Below are positions 16,600-26,503 of a DNA stretch of 37,583 nucleotides, one piece after another. Position numbers and translations under genes: made by a program. Numbering within the stretch: position 1 is the stretch's first letter; each line of letters begins with the position of its first letter. The notes under the pieces were generated by a model. The model saw only the letters and a list, made by a program, of their open reading frames with translations. It did no database searches and was not told the DNA's origin. This DNA comes from Pseudomonadota bacterium (lineage in GTDB: Bacteria; Pseudomonadota; Gammaproteobacteria; Steroidobacterales; Steroidobacteraceae): the NCBI GenBank assembly GCA_947454465.1, contig CANGJP010000018.1, positions 1 to 37,583 on the forward strand. The letters run 5' to 3'.

Positions 16600-18165
16600 A
16601 TGACCACCCCCGATCCGAACCATGTTCTGATATTCGACACCACCCTGCGTGATGGCGAACAATCTCCCGGCTGCAGCATGACGCAGCCGGAAAAATTGCG
16701 TATTGCAAGAGCATTGGCGGAATTGGGGGTGGACATCATTGAAGCAGGATTCCCTGCTGCTTCTCGGGGCGACTGGGAGTCTGTCAACGCCATAGCGCGA
16801 GAAACGCAAGGCCCCAGAATTGCCGGACTAGCACGCTGCCATCGTGATGACATCAACAAGGCATGGGCCGCGCTGAAGGATGCAGATAAACCTCGCCTAC
16901 ACGTTTTCTTAGCCACCAGCGCCATTCATCGCCAATACAAATTGAACATGGCAAAGGATGAAATCATTCGTACGGCCGTAGAGGGTGTAAAGATCGCCCG
17001 CGACCTATGCGAAGACGTTGAATTTTCCCCTGAAGATGCCTCACGCACTGAACCTGAATTCTTGGCTGAAGTAGTCAGTGCCGTTATTGATGCTGGCGCA
17101 ACAACGATTAATGTCCCCGACACCGTGGGCTACACCGTACCGGAAGAGTTCTACGAGGTGTTTCGATATCTCAAACAGAACGTTTCAAATATCAACAATG
17201 CTATCTTGTCTGTTCACTGCCACGATGACTTAGGCATGGCAGTAGCCAACAGTTTGGCCGCCGTGCGTGCCGGTGCTCGGCAGATTGAATGTACCATTAA
17301 CGGTATCGGTGAACGTGCCGGTAATTGTTCACTTGAAGAAGTAGTGATGGCCATTAAGACCCGTGAAAATCAGTTTAAGGTTCACACGGGCATCCACACC
17401 TCCAAACTGTATCCAACCAGTCGCTTAGTCTCTTCCATTACTGGTATGGCCATTCCGCGAAACAAAGCTATTGTTGGTGAGAATGCCTTTGCTCATGAAT
17501 CTGGCATTCACCAACATGGCATGCTACGTAACAGTTCCACCTACGAAATCATGCGCCCGCAAGATGTGGGATTAACTCGAACCAGCCTTGTCTTAGGCAA
17601 ACACTCAGGCCGTCATGCGTTCCGAGAACGCGTTAAAGAATTAGGCTTTGATGTTAGCGATGCTGAATTCAACCAGATGTTCGAAAAATTCAAATCTCTA
17701 GCTGATAAAAAGAAAGAACTGTTTGATGGAGATATCGAAGCTTTAGTCATGCAAACAGAGACCGATGTACCTGGCCCATGGCAATTACTTGCAGTTAACG
17801 TGAACACGTTACCCGGGGAAGCCAAAGCTACCATCAAACTGCAACACACTGATGGCCGCCACGTTGAGCAATCCGTTACCGCTGCAGGCCCTGTTGATGC
17901 TGTCATTAAAGCCATTGAAACCGCCACACAATTGAAAGCCGCGTTATGCAAATTTGAAGTGCATAGCGTCTCCATTGGTGAAGACGCTCAAGGCGAAGCA
18001 TTGATTACCGTTGATCATAACGGCCGCAGCTATCGCGGCGTTGGCATCAGCACAGACATCATTGAGGCTGCTGCACGCGCCTTCCTTGAAGTCGTCAACC
18101 GCATTGAAACCACACGCCATAGCAGCGAACGCCGCGCCGAGCGTTCAGCCTTGGCTAACCCCTGA
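16600..18165 (+). CDS. leuA: 2-Isopropylmalate synthase
   Basis: First committed enzyme of leucine synthesis (521 residues): condenses acetyl-CoA with 2-ketoisovalerate. The TIM-barrel domain has DTTLRDGEQSPG (residues 13-24), the metal-binding SVHCHDDLG (His206, His208) and NGIGERAGNCSLEEVVMA. The linker region includes HESGIHQHGMLRN and LGKHSGRHAF. The C-terminal LeuA regulatory domain (about 395-505) binds leucine for feedback inhibition in the family. It lies 44 bases after ilvC with TAAGGA upstream, and 22 bases before the ilvE start; no terminator intervenes, so the three form a transcription unit. Length and domain order are normal for the long bacterial LeuA type. Confidence 0.97.
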   Translation: MTTPDPNHVLIFDTTLRDGEQSPGCSMTQPEKLRIARALAELGVDIIEAGFPAASRGDWESVNAIARETQGPRIAGLARCHRDDINKAWAALKDADKPRLHVFLATSAIHRQYKLNMAKDEIIRTAVEGVKIARDLCEDVEFSPEDASRTEPEFLAEVVSAVIDAGATTINVPDTVGYTVPEEFYEVFRYLKQNVSNINNAILSVHCHDDLGMAVANSLAAVRAGARQIECTINGIGERAGNCSLEEVVMAIKTRENQFKVHTGIHTSKLYPTSRLVSSITGMAIPRNKAIVGENAFAHESGIHQHGMLRNSSTYEIMRPQDVGLTRTSLVLGKHSGRHAFRERVKELGFDVSDAEFNQMFEKFKSLADKKKELFDGDIEALVMQTETDVPGPWQLLAVNVNTLPGEAKATIKLQHTDGRHVEQSVTAAGPVDAVIKAIETATQLKAALCKFEVHSVSIGEDAQGEALITVDHNGRSYRGVGISTDIIEAAARAFLEVVNRIETTRHSSERRAERSALANP

Positions 18166-18187
18166 TCGGATTCTGGAGTCGAATCAC

Positions 18188-19138
18188 ATGCCCATCACCC
18201 CTGCTAACTTCATTTGGCAAAACGGCAAACTGGTCCCGTGGAATCAAGCCACCACCCATGTACTTTCACATGCACTGCACTATGGCTCGACTGTCTTTGA
18301 AGGCGTCCGCGCTTATTCAACCCCCAAAGGGCCAATTATTTTCCGCCTGAAGGAACACACACGACGCCTGTTCGACTCTGCTCGCATCTACCGTATGGAT
18401 ATCCCTTACTCTGCAGACGACATCAACAATGCCTGTAAAGAAATTGTGATGGCCAATCACCTAGTCAAAGGGGCATACCTTCGTCCCTTCGCCTACCGAG
18501 GCTACGGTGAAATCGGTGTTGCACCGAAAAATCCACCGCCCATTGACACCGTGGTCGCCGGCTTCGAATGGGGCGCTTATTTGGGCGCAGAAGGCATGGA
18601 AAAAGGTATCGATGTGTGTGTTTCGTCATGGCAGCGTCTCGCACCCAACACCATCCCTTCTCTCGGCAAAGCTGCCGGTAATTACCTTTCAAGCCAACTG
18701 ATCAGCATGGAAGCCAAGCGCATGGGTTTTGCGGAAGGTATTGGTTTGGGCATTGACGGCACTGTCAGCGAAGGTGCCGGCGAAAATCTATTTGTCGTAC
18801 GTGATGGAGTTATCTACACCCCCGGCCTTGCTAATTCCATCTTGCAGGGCATCACTCGCGACACCGTAATCCAATTGGCCAAAGTACATGGGTTCGAAGT
18901 ACGTGAACAAGCCATCCCACGCGAATTGTTGTACATCGCTGATGAAATGTTCTTCACCGGAACCGCAGCTGAAGTCACACCCGTTCGCTCCGTGGATCAC
19001 ATCCAAGTCGGCACCGGAAGCCGTGGCCCTATCACCGAAGCCATTCAATCCGCCTTCTTCGGCCTATTCAATGGCAAAACTGCTGATCAATGGGACTGGT
19101 TGGAAAGCTGCGAAACTTACACCCCCAGCCCTAGGTGA
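18188..19138 (+). CDS. ilvE: Branched-chain amino-acid aminotransferase
   Basis: PLP-dependent class IV transaminase (316 residues) that interconverts Leu, Ile and Val with their 2-keto acids. Family features: the N-terminal HALHYGSTVFEGVRAY, the PLP lysine Lys161 in LGKAAGNYLSSQL, EGAGENLFVVRDG, ILQGITRDTVI and FFTGTAAEVTPVRSVD. Start: ATG at 18188 with GGAG nine bases upstream; the longer frame that overlaps leuA is not conserved. It is the last gene of ilvC-leuA-ilvE; a strong terminator follows within 45 bases. Having ilvE inside a leucine cluster lets one transcript supply both the committed step and the final transamination. Confidence 0.96.
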   Translation: MPITPANFIWQNGKLVPWNQATTHVLSHALHYGSTVFEGVRAYSTPKGPIIFRLKEHTRRLFDSARIYRMDIPYSADDINNACKEIVMANHLVKGAYLRPFAYRGYGEIGVAPKNPPPIDTVVAGFEWGAYLGAEGMEKGIDVCVSSWQRLAPNTIPSLGKAAGNYLSSQLISMEAKRMGFAEGIGLGIDGTVSEGAGENLFVVRDGVIYTPGLANSILQGITRDTVIQLAKVHGFEVREQAIPRELLYIADEMFFTGTAAEVTPVRSVDHIQVGTGSRGPITEAIQSAFFGLFNGKTADQWDWLESCETYTPSPR

Positions 19139-19181
19139 GCCTGTTTGATAATCAGGGTTATTTGAAGTCATTCAAATTCAC

Positions 19182-19217
19182 GAGCCATCGCCAATAACGA
19201 TGGCTCTTTCTTTATTT
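19182..19217 (+). terminator. Intrinsic terminator after ilvE
   Basis: GAGCCATCG (19182-19190), a seven-base loop, CGATGGCTC (19198-19206), then TTTCTTTATTT. It separates ilvC-leuA-ilvE from leuCDB. Confidence 0.9.
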
Positions 19218-19242
19218 ATCAATTTATTACCAATACATCAAC

Positions 19243-19255
19243 GTGCATGATGCAC
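19243..19255 (+). promoter_or_regulatory. Palindrome before leuC, candidate operator
   Basis: GTGCAT-G-ATGCAC is an exact six-base inverted repeat with one central base, 31 bases before the leuC start codon and just after the ilvE terminator. It lies where a leuCDB promoter must be. An operator or a 5'-UTR hairpin are both possible. Confidence 0.3.
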
Positions 19256-19286
19256 CCGAGTTATCTCTCAGCAATCAAGTAAGAAC

Positions 19287-20690
19287 ATGAGCGCACCTAA
19301 AACTCTCTTTGAAAAAATTTGGGAACGTCATGAAGTCGTCCCAGAAACCACTGACACACCGGCAGTCTTGTATATAGATTTACATCTAGTGCATGAAGTG
19401 ACCTCACCCCAAGCGTTCTCTTTACTACGTCAACAAGGCCTAAAAGTGCGCCGTATCGACCGAACACTGGCTACCATGGATCACTCCACTCCAACAGATC
19501 CAGACGAAATCGCAGGAAGAGTACCTATCAAAGTTAAATCAGCGGCCCAACAGATACAGCAACTTGAAAAAAACTGCGCTGAATTCAACATCGAACTGCT
19601 CAACCTTAATTCCACCCAGCGGGGTATCGTACACGTGGTAGGACCTGAACTGGGAGCCACACAACCTGGTAAAACTATCGTTTGTGGTGACAGCCATACT
19701 GCAACACACGGTGCATTCGGTGCCCTCGCCTTTGGGATTGGTACCACTGAAGTTGGTCACGTGCTGGCTACACAATGTCTACTCCAACGCAGACCAAAAA
19801 CACTGGCCATCACTGTCGATGGCCAACTCAGCGAAGGCGTGACGGCTAAAGATTTGATCCTTGCCATCATCGGTAAAATCGGTGTAGCAGGCGGCACGGG
19901 ACAAGTGATCGAATATCGTGGTTCAGCCATTGAATCGCTATCGATGGATGGACGAATGACCGTTTGCAACATGTCGATTGAAGCCGGCGCCCGCGCAGGC
20001 ATGATCGCGCCGGATGAGACCACCTTTGCTTATCTCAAAGGTCGACCCAAGGCACCGCAAGGGGTGGCTTGGGACAAAGCCGTTCAAGATTGGAAGCAGC
20101 TACGCAGCGACCCCGGTGCAACGTTTGATCGTGAAGTTCATATTAGTGGCAGCGAACTCGTACCTATGATTACGTATGGAACCCACCCGGGTATGGTCAT
20201 GCCCATCGATGGCCAAGTGCCCAATCTCAGCGGCGACCCGGTATTCATGAAATCGCTCGCCTACATGGGATTACAGCCCAACGAATCATTACTCGGAAAG
20301 CCGATTCAGGTCGTATTTATTGGTAGCTGCACGAATGCACGGCTGTCCGACCTAGAATTGGCCGCAAAATTAATTAAGGGGAAGCGGATTGCACCCAACG
20401 TGCGTGCACTCATCGTTCCCGGATCACAGCAAATCAAACGTGAAGCGGAGGCATTGGGCCTGGATAAGATTTTCATTGAAGCCGGTGCCGAGTGGCGAGA
20501 GTCTGGCTGCTCAATGTGTATCGGGATGAACGGTGATACCGTTGCCAGCGGCCAGTACGCTGTCAGTACCAGCAATCGAAATTTCGAAGGTCGGCAGGGT
20601 GCAGGCGCACGTACCTTACTCGCCAGTCCAGCCACCGCAGCCGCCTCAGCAATTCGTGGCTGCGTAGCCGACCCCAGAGAATTAATTTAA
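19287..20690 (+). CDS. leuC: 3-Isopropylmalate dehydratase large subunit
   Basis: Large subunit (467 residues) of isopropylmalate isomerase, an aconitase-family [4Fe-4S] enzyme. The three cluster ligands are Cys348 ([12 protein letters not shown]) and Cys408/Cys411 ([10 protein letters not shown]). Other conserved parts: [52 protein letters not shown] and [16 protein letters not shown]. It forms the active enzyme with LeuD, encoded 31 bases downstream. The ribosome binding site is weak (AAGTAAGA region). It opens the second transcription unit of the leucine cluster, after the ilvE terminator. Confidence 0.97.
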   Translation: MSAPKTLFEKIWERHEVVPETTDTPAVLYIDLHLVHEVTSPQAFSLLRQQGLKVRRIDRTLATMDHSTPTDPDEIAGRVPIKVKSAAQQIQQLEKNCAEFNIELLNLNSTQRGIVHVVGPELGATQPGKTIVCGDSHTATHGAFGALAFGIGTTEVGHVLATQCLLQRRPKTLAITVDGQLSEGVTAKDLILAIIGKIGVAGGTGQVIEYRGSAIESLSMDGRMTVCNMSIEAGARAGMIAPDETTFAYLKGRPKAPQGVAWDKAVQDWKQLRSDPGATFDREVHISGSELVPMITYGTHPGMVMPIDGQVPNLSGDPVFMKSLAYMGLQPNESLLGKPIQVVFIGSCTNARLSDLELAAKLIKGKRIAPNVRALIVPGSQQIKREAEALGLDKIFIEAGAEWRESGCSMCIGMNGDTVASGQYAVSTSNRNFEGRQGAGARTLLASPATAAASAIRGCVADPRELI

Positions 20691-20721
20691 TTAATAATCA
20701 TAACTTTAAGAAATATTCTTT

Positions 20722-21297
20722 ATGGAACCTATACGACTAATTTCATCTAAAACCGTGGTCTTACCTTACACGGACATCGATACCGATCAGATCATTCCTG
20801 CACGGTTTCTCACCACCACGACTAAGGCAGGCTTAGGTCAGCACGCTTTTTCCAACTGGCGCTACCAGGCCGATGGCAGCCTCAACCCCGATTTCATCCT
20901 GAATCAAGGCACCGCTCAAGGCTGTCAGATTTTGATTGCAGGTAACAATTTTGGCTGCGGCTCTTCGCGTGAGCACGCACCATGGGCCCTACTCGACTTT
21001 GGGTTTAAGGCTGTAATCAGCACCGAAATTGCTGACATTTTCCGCAGCAATAGCCTGAAAAATGGTCTTTTGCCGATTGTGATTGATGCTGAAAACCACG
21101 CTTGGCTGATGTCCAATCCAGGCGCTGGACTAACGATTGATCTACAAAACAGTACCTTAAGCCTACCTAACGGCAAATTAGTGACCTTCAACATAGAAGG
21201 CTTTGCCCGTTACTGCCTACTCAATGGCGTGGATGAATTGGGCTTCCTCATGAACCAGTTGGACACCATCACACAATTCGAACAGGCTCGAGCATGA
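20722..21297 (+). CDS. leuD: 3-Isopropylmalate dehydratase small subunit
   Basis: Small subunit (191 residues) carrying the swivel domain of isopropylmalate isomerase. Family features: [17 protein letters not shown], the substrate-recognition loop and the strongly conserved [16 protein letters not shown], then [23 protein letters not shown]. The sequence resembles the LeuD type seen in Bacteroidetes/Acidobacteria and some gammaproteobacteria more than the short form typical of Burkholderiales (memory-based). The last four bases overlap the leuB start (ATGA), so LeuD and LeuB are translationally coupled. The ribosome binding site is poor; coupling to leuC across 31 bases is possible. Confidence 0.96.
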   Translation: MEPIRLISSKTVVLPYTDIDTDQIIPARFLTTTTKAGLGQHAFSNWRYQADGSLNPDFILNQGTAQGCQILIAGNNFGCGSSREHAPWALLDFGFKAVISTEIADIFRSNSLKNGLLPIVIDAENHAWLMSNPGAGLTIDLQNSTLSLPNGKLVTFNIEGFARYCLLNGVDELGFLMNQLDTITQFEQARA

Positions 21298-22352
21298 AAG
21301 CAAAGATCGTAATTTTACCCGGAGACGGAATCGGCCCAGAAGTCACCCGTGAGGGCGCACGCATCCTTCAAGCTGTCGCTAAGAAATTCGGCCATCACTT
21401 TGATACTGAAGAACAATTGATTGGTGGCGCCGCCATTGATGCCACGGGTTCGGCATTGCCACCCGCCACTGAATCGGCCTGTAAGCATGCCGATGCGGTT
21501 CTCCTCGGCGCAGTCGGCGGTCCGAAGTGGTCTGCACCGGACGCCAAAGTACGCCCAGAACAAGGATTGCTGGCGATCAGAAAAGCACTAGGGCTATTTG
21601 CCAACCTGCGTCCCGTCAGCCTTCACCCGGCCCTCATGGACGCGTCCACCATTAAAGCGGAAGTCCTTGAAGGAACCGATATCATGGTCGTGCGCGAACT
21701 GACTGGGGGCATCTACTTTGGTGAAAAAATCCGAACGGAAACCACCGCCAGCGATCTATGCAGCTACAGCGTCGGTGAAATTGAGCGAGTAACGCGTGTC
21801 GCAGCCCAACTTGCTCGCCAGCGCCGCAATAAATTGGTTTCTGTTGATAAAGCCAATGTGCTCGAAACTTCACGACTTTGGCGCAGCACTGTGGAAAAAA
21901 TCATGCAAACTGAATTTCCCGATGTGGAGCTTGAGCACATGCTAGTGGATTCTGCTGCCATGCATCTCATTCGACGCCCCACCAGCTTCGACGTGATCGT
22001 CACTGAAAATATGTTTGGCGACATCCTCACTGATGAGGCCTCGATGCTGGCAGGGTCCTTAGGATTACTGCCCTCCGCCTCTCTAGGAGCCACCAAACTG
22101 GGCCTGTATGAGCCTATACACGGCTCAGCACCGGATATCGCGGGCAAAGGCCTCGCCAACCCCTACGCTACCATCCTCAGTGTCGCCATGCTTCTCAGAC
22201 ACTCACTTGGGCTCGAATCTGAAGCGCAAGCCATTGAATCAGCAGTATCTTCTGCCATTTCTGAAGGCGTCCGCACGGCCGATATCGCGGCAGCAGGACC
22301 GGTGGCCAGCACTTCAGAAGCCGGCTCCGCAGTGGTAGCATGTTTATCGTAA
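21294..22352 (+). CDS. leuB: 3-Isopropylmalate dehydrogenase
   Basis: NAD- and Mg-dependent oxidative decarboxylase (352 residues) that makes 2-ketoisocaproate, the keto acid that IlvE turns into leucine. Features: [10 protein letters not shown] at the start, the arginine-rich substrate region ([21 protein letters not shown]), [12 protein letters not shown], the signature [27 protein letters not shown] and the NAD-binding [15 protein letters not shown]. It overlaps leuD by four bases and ends the leuCDB operon. The next gene on this strand is over 4 kb away; a possible small RNA and terminator follow. Confidence 0.97.
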   Translation: MKAKIVILPGDGIGPEVTREGARILQAVAKKFGHHFDTEEQLIGGAAIDATGSALPPATESACKHADAVLLGAVGGPKWSAPDAKVRPEQGLLAIRKALGLFANLRPVSLHPALMDASTIKAEVLEGTDIMVVRELTGGIYFGEKIRTETTASDLCSYSVGEIERVTRVAAQLARQRRNKLVSVDKANVLETSRLWRSTVEKIMQTEFPDVELEHMLVDSAAMHLIRRPTSFDVIVTENMFGDILTDEASMLAGSLGLLPSASLGATKLGLYEPIHGSAPDIAGKGLANPYATILSVAMLLRHSLGLESEAQAIESAVSSAISEGVRTADIAAAGPVASTSEAGSAVVACLS

Positions 22353-22415
22353 AAACATCGCAACCAATTGATTAATAATATTATTTTTGAATAAAAAAAT
22401 AATCTATTGTGGGAC

Positions 22416-22609
22416 TTGCCAAATAACCACCTCCACAAGGTATGATGGCCACCAAACCCTGAGATAAGTACAATTTTCAGGTTCTGGCGATCAGACTTAG
22501 TGGAGAGAAGCGGTGTCAGGTTAGTCCCACGTTGATGCAATCACATCATCACGACTCTTGTCTTCGTTGCCACATATAGGCCGACCTAAACAGTCGGCCT
22601 TTTCTTTTT
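22416..22609 (+). ncRNA. Candidate small RNA downstream of leuB
   Basis: A promoter-like pair TTGCCA (22416-22421) and TATGAT (22441-22446), with a rather long 19-base spacer, is followed about 130 bases later by a strong terminator ending near 22609. No conserved open frame lies between. The expected RNA (about 22453-22608) would begin with a hairpin, AACCCTGA (22455-22462) against TCAGGTT (22477-22483), and end with the terminator stem. The alternative is that this is just the 3' untranslated region of leuCDB with its terminator 220 bases after leuB. Confidence 0.35.
22578..22609 (+). terminator. Intrinsic terminator downstream of leuB
   Basis: AGGCCGAC (22578-22585), a seven-base loop, GTCGGCCT (22593-22600), then TTTCTTTTT. 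Confidence 0.9.
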
Positions 22610-22672
22610 ATGGTTCAAACTCTCGTATCAACACTCCGTTAAAGCATCAATCCTCAGCCTTATACATGAGCC

Positions 22673-25600
22673 TTATGCACGCACATAACTGAGCTGCACA
22701 CCATCGACTCCACATACCTTGCGTAACTGCTCTAAGAGTTCATTGCTGGGCAAAACTTTCCACTCATCAGAGAAGTTGAGGACCGCACGAGCAACACCAT
22801 TGCGATAGTGCACAGCAACAGCACACTCACCTTGACGATGGGGCTTCAATATTCGCTCAAGTTGCTGAGTCATGTCACGCACACTTCGATCTGGCCATCG
22901 AATCCACAATCGCCTTGCATTCAACATCCTGACCTGATCAACCGCCTGCACCTTGGTCACCGTCAATCGCCAACCATCAATAAAATCGTCATAGCGCAAC
23001 TTGCCATCTAAGAGAACTATCGCACCCTTGTTCAACATGGTTTTGTATTGCAGGTATGCCTCTTCAAACAAGGTTGCTTCTAAACGAGCGCTACGATCAT
23101 CTATCTTCAAAATAATACGATTACCACGCTTACCAACTTCATCGACCATACCCGCAATCGTCACGGGCCTACCTTGAAAACGAAACCCCTCACCCTGCGG
23201 TATCGCAGGCTTATCCCCTGCCAAATCAGCAATCGAACCACTAATCATTCCTCGAAGTTCATCACGATATTCATCATAAGGATGGCCACTGAGGTACAAA
23301 CCCAGTGTTTCTCGCTCGCCGTCTAATCGCACCCTTTCGGACCATTCCGTAACTTCATCCATTACCAAATGCGTCACGTCAGCGGTTTCTACAGTGGAGA
23401 GACCAAACATATCATTCTGTCCAACGACCTTGGCCTTCAATGCCTGATCGGCCATCTGCATGACATCGGGCAGGTGATGCATCAACGTAGCACGATTAGC
23501 ACCTAAGGAGTCTAGAGCACCGGAGCGAATCAAAGCCTCCAGCACTCGCTTACTGAGGCGATTAGCATCGCTACGCTGACACAGATCTGCCAGACTCTTA
23601 AACGGCCCATGTACTTCACGGTCAGCCACCAAGGCATCCACAACGCCCTGACCTACACCCTTAATTGCACCCAAACCATAACGAATCGTACGCTTACCTG
23701 AAACGGTGAACATATAGGAAGAAAAGTTCACATCTGGGGTTTCCACCTTCAACCCAATTCGCCGTGTCTCTTCAATCAACGCCACCACTTTATCTGTCTT
23801 ATCCATATCCGAAGACAACACAGCCGCCATGAATGCTTCGGTGTAATGCACTTTCAGCCATGCTGTTTGATAAGACAACATGGCATAGGCAGCTGAATGT
23901 GACTTGTTAAAACCATAGCCAGCAAACTTTTCCATCAAGTCGAAAATAAATCCTGCCTGATCGGCATTAACGCCTCGTGCCTTGGCCCCATCCACAAAAA
24001 TGGCACGCTGCTTTGCCATTTCTTCGGGTTTCTTTTTACCCATCGCTCGACGCAACATGTCCGCGCCACCCAAGGTATAACCGGCAAGCACCTGAGCAAT
24101 TTGCATCACCTGCTCTTGGTACACGATGACGCCATAGGTAGGGGCAAGCACAGGCTTTAAATCAGGATGTAAATAATCAATGGGGGCTCCGGCATCGGCC
24201 TTCTTGCGTGCGATAAAGTCATCCACCATCCCTGCTTCCAGGGGGCCAGGACGGAACAGAGCCACCAATGCAACAATATCTTCAAAACAGTCTGGTTTCA
24301 GACGTCGATTCAAATCCTTCATACCACGCGATTCCAGTTGAAATACAGCAGTGGTATCACCGCGCTGCATCAACTGATAGGTCGATGGGTCGTTGAGTGG
24401 CAACGCAGTCATATCCAGTGGCTGCTCACCGGCGTGGGCGCGCTGGATATTGATCGTCTTGACTGCCCAATCAATGATGGTGAGGGTACGCAGACCAAGG
24501 AAATCAAACTTCACTAAGCCTGCCGCCTCCACATCGTCCTTATCAAACTGGGTGACCATACCTGTGCCATCTTCAGCACAGTAGAGGGGCGCAAAATCAG
24601 TGAGCATGGTGGGAGCAATGACAACACCACCCGCATGCATACCGGCATTGCGCACCAACCCCTCAAGAGACATGGCTAGATCTAGCAGTGCTTTGGTTTC
24701 TTCTTCATTCTCATAACGACGGCCTAACTCATCTTCCTTAGAAATTGCAGCCTTTAATGTAATGCCCAATTCAAATGGGATGAGTTTCGCGACGGAATCG
24801 GCAAACCCATAGCTGTGACCCATGACACGTGCCACATCGCGCACGACCGCTTTTGCCGCCATGGAACCATAAGTAATGATCTGTGAGACTCGCTCGCGGC
24901 CATATTTATGAGTCACGTATTCAATCACCCGATCTCGACCATCCATGCAGAAATCGATATCGAAGTCAGGCATGGAAACGCGCTCAGGATTGAGAAAGCG
25001 TTCGAATAGCAGATCATATTGCAGGGGATCAATGTCAGTAATCTTGATGGCATAGGCAACTAACGAACCCGCGCCGGAACCGCGCCCTGGACCAACCGGT
25101 ATACCACTGTCCTTGGACCACTGGATGAAGTCAGCCACAATCAAGAAATACCCAGCAAATCCCATGTTACAGATCACATCGAGCTCTAATTGCAGACGCT
25201 CACGATATTCCTCATGGTTAATCTGGCGAGTACCGGGGATGGCTTGAGCCACCAGTTGCTCAAGTCTTTTTTCGAGCCCGCGCAAAGATTCTTGCCTAAG
25301 GAATTCTTCGGTAGACAGACCTTTTGGTACTGGATAAGCAGGCAATACGGACTTACCCAACTTCACTTCCAAATTACACCGTTTGGCAATCTCAACTGTG
25401 TTTTGCAAAGCTTCCGGTAAATCAGCGAATAATTCCGCCATCTCCTGGGGCGATTTTAAATACTGCTGCTCGCTATAGCGTCGTTGCCGATTTGGATCTC
25501 CCAACAACGTGCCTTCATGAATACATACCCGAGCCTCATGGGCTTCATATTCTCTTGGGGAAATAAAACGTACATCATTACTTGCCACCACTGGCAGCCC

Positions 25601-26203
25601 ATGGCGCTGCGCCAACTCAACAGCTGCCGACAAATGAGTCGCTTCACCAAGTCGGCCAGTTCTCAACACTTCCAGATAAAAGCGATCATCAAATAACTGC
25701 CGCCAATAATCGAGGGTCTGCACAACCTCAGCATTTCGGCCTTGGCTCAACAATCGACCGAGGTCACTCTGGGGCCCTGCAAGTGCAATTAATCCACCAA
25801 GCTCGTCACGACTGAACCAGTCACGCTGCACAGTGGGACTACCTTTTTTTTGCCCTTCAATGAAGGATCGAGTCACTAGACGAGTGAGATTTTTGTAGCC
25901 CGTCTCGTTCTGGCACAACAAGACCAGACGGGACGGATCGGATTTATCTCCTGATTCATGCACCAGTAGATCCACACCGATAATGGGCTTAACGCCTACC
26001 GAACGCGCCGCTTTGTAAAATTTGACCATCGCGAATAGGTTACTTTGGTCAGTCAGCGCGACTGCAGGCATGCCAGCAGTCGTGGTTGCTTGCATCAGCC
26101 CCATTACGCTTAAGACGCCCTGCTCGTCTTTTTCACTTTGAATACGAATCACACTGTCGAGCAGCGAATATTCAGTATGGAGATGTAAATGAACAAAGGA
26201 CAT
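22673..26203 (-). CDS. dnaE: DNA polymerase III alpha subunit
   Basis: Replicative polymerase catalytic subunit of 1176 residues, normal for DnaE1. The N-terminal PHP domain begins HLHLHTEYSLLDSVIRI. The C-family polymerase core shows GPGRGSGAGSLVAYA and the catalytic acidic motif PDFDIDF (Asp415, Asp417), then GLVRNAGMHAGGVVIAP, KFDFLGLRTLT and FNKSHSAAYAMLSYQTAWLK. Tandem helix-hairpin-helix sequence follows (GLGAIKGVGQGVVDALV). QNDMF at 929-933 is the beta-clamp binding motif. The OB-fold (VTIAGMVDEVGKRGNRIILKIDDRSA) and the C-terminal tau-binding region complete it. No nearby replication genes; the gene stands alone between leuB and a divergent phosphoesterase gene. Confidence 0.98.
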   Translation of the reverse strand: MSFVHLHLHTEYSLLDSVIRIQSEKDEQGVLSVMGLMQATTTAGMPAVALTDQSNLFAMVKFYKAARSVGVKPIIGVDLLVHESGDKSDPSRLVLLCQNETGYKNLTRLVTRSFIEGQKKGSPTVQRDWFSRDELGGLIALAGPQSDLGRLLSQGRNAEVVQTLDYWRQLFDDRFYLEVLRTGRLGEATHLSAAVELAQRHGLPVVASNDVRFISPREYEAHEARVCIHEGTLLGDPNRQRRYSEQQYLKSPQEMAELFADLPEALQNTVEIAKRCNLEVKLGKSVLPAYPVPKGLSTEEFLRQESLRGLEKRLEQLVAQAIPGTRQINHEEYRERLQLELDVICNMGFAGYFLIVADFIQWSKDSGIPVGPGRGSGAGSLVAYAIKITDIDPLQYDLLFERFLNPERVSMPDFDIDFCMDGRDRVIEYVTHKYGRERVSQIITYGSMAAKAVVRDVARVMGHSYGFADSVAKLIPFELGITLKAAISKEDELGRRYENEEETKALLDLAMSLEGLVRNAGMHAGGVVIAPTMLTDFAPLYCAEDGTGMVTQFDKDDVEAAGLVKFDFLGLRTLTIIDWAVKTINIQRAHAGEQPLDMTALPLNDPSTYQLMQRGDTTAVFQLESRGMKDLNRRLKPDCFEDIVALVALFRPGPLEAGMVDDFIARKKADAGAPIDYLHPDLKPVLAPTYGVIVYQEQVMQIAQVLAGYTLGGADMLRRAMGKKKPEEMAKQRAIFVDGAKARGVNADQAGFIFDLMEKFAGYGFNKSHSAAYAMLSYQTAWLKVHYTEAFMAAVLSSDMDKTDKVVALIEETRRIGLKVETPDVNFSSYMFTVSGKRTIRYGLGAIKGVGQGVVDALVADREVHGPFKSLADLCQRSDANRLSKRVLEALIRSGALDSLGANRATLMHHLPDVMQMADQALKAKVVGQNDMFGLSTVETADVTHLVMDEVTEWSERVRLDGERETLGLYLSGHPYDEYRDELRGMISGSIADLAGDKPAIPQGEGFRFQGRPVTIAGMVDEVGKRGNRIILKIDDRSARLEATLFEEAYLQYKTMLNKGAIVLLDGKLRYDDFIDGWRLTVTKVQAVDQVRMLNARRLWIRWPDRSVRDMTQQLERILKPHRQGECAVAVHYRNGVARAVLNFSDEWKVLPSNELLEQLRKVCGVDGVQLSYVRA

Positions 26204-26503
26204 GGACTATTAAATGTAAAGCTCGGGGTCGGATGCCCATTATTGCATGCACGGTACCATGAGTTGACAGAACTTGACGACAACCACAGCCCTAAAAAAA
26301 CCTCAAGGGATACCCTACTTAACCGTCAGCCACTCTGAAATTGCCGGCCAGTTATGATTTCTTCACGCTCAGCCTGAATGCCCCAAAAAAAACTCAGGTA
26401 TCATCTATGGCGCGCTCTATTCCTCTGGAAAAAAACGGAGCGTCATTCAAATTTATATTAGATTCTGGCGGGGCATATCGCCAACAGTTCAGGAGTAGGT
26501 TTC
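26204..26503. other. Divergent gap between dnaE and the phosphoesterase gene
   Basis: Three hundred bases with the promoters of two divergent genes. Only AT-rich -10-like sequence (TATATT, 26454-26459) with no good -35 partner is visible for the plus-strand gene, and nothing clear for dnaE. A short frame at 26341-26523 overlaps the next gene's start and looks non-coding. Confidence 0.3.
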
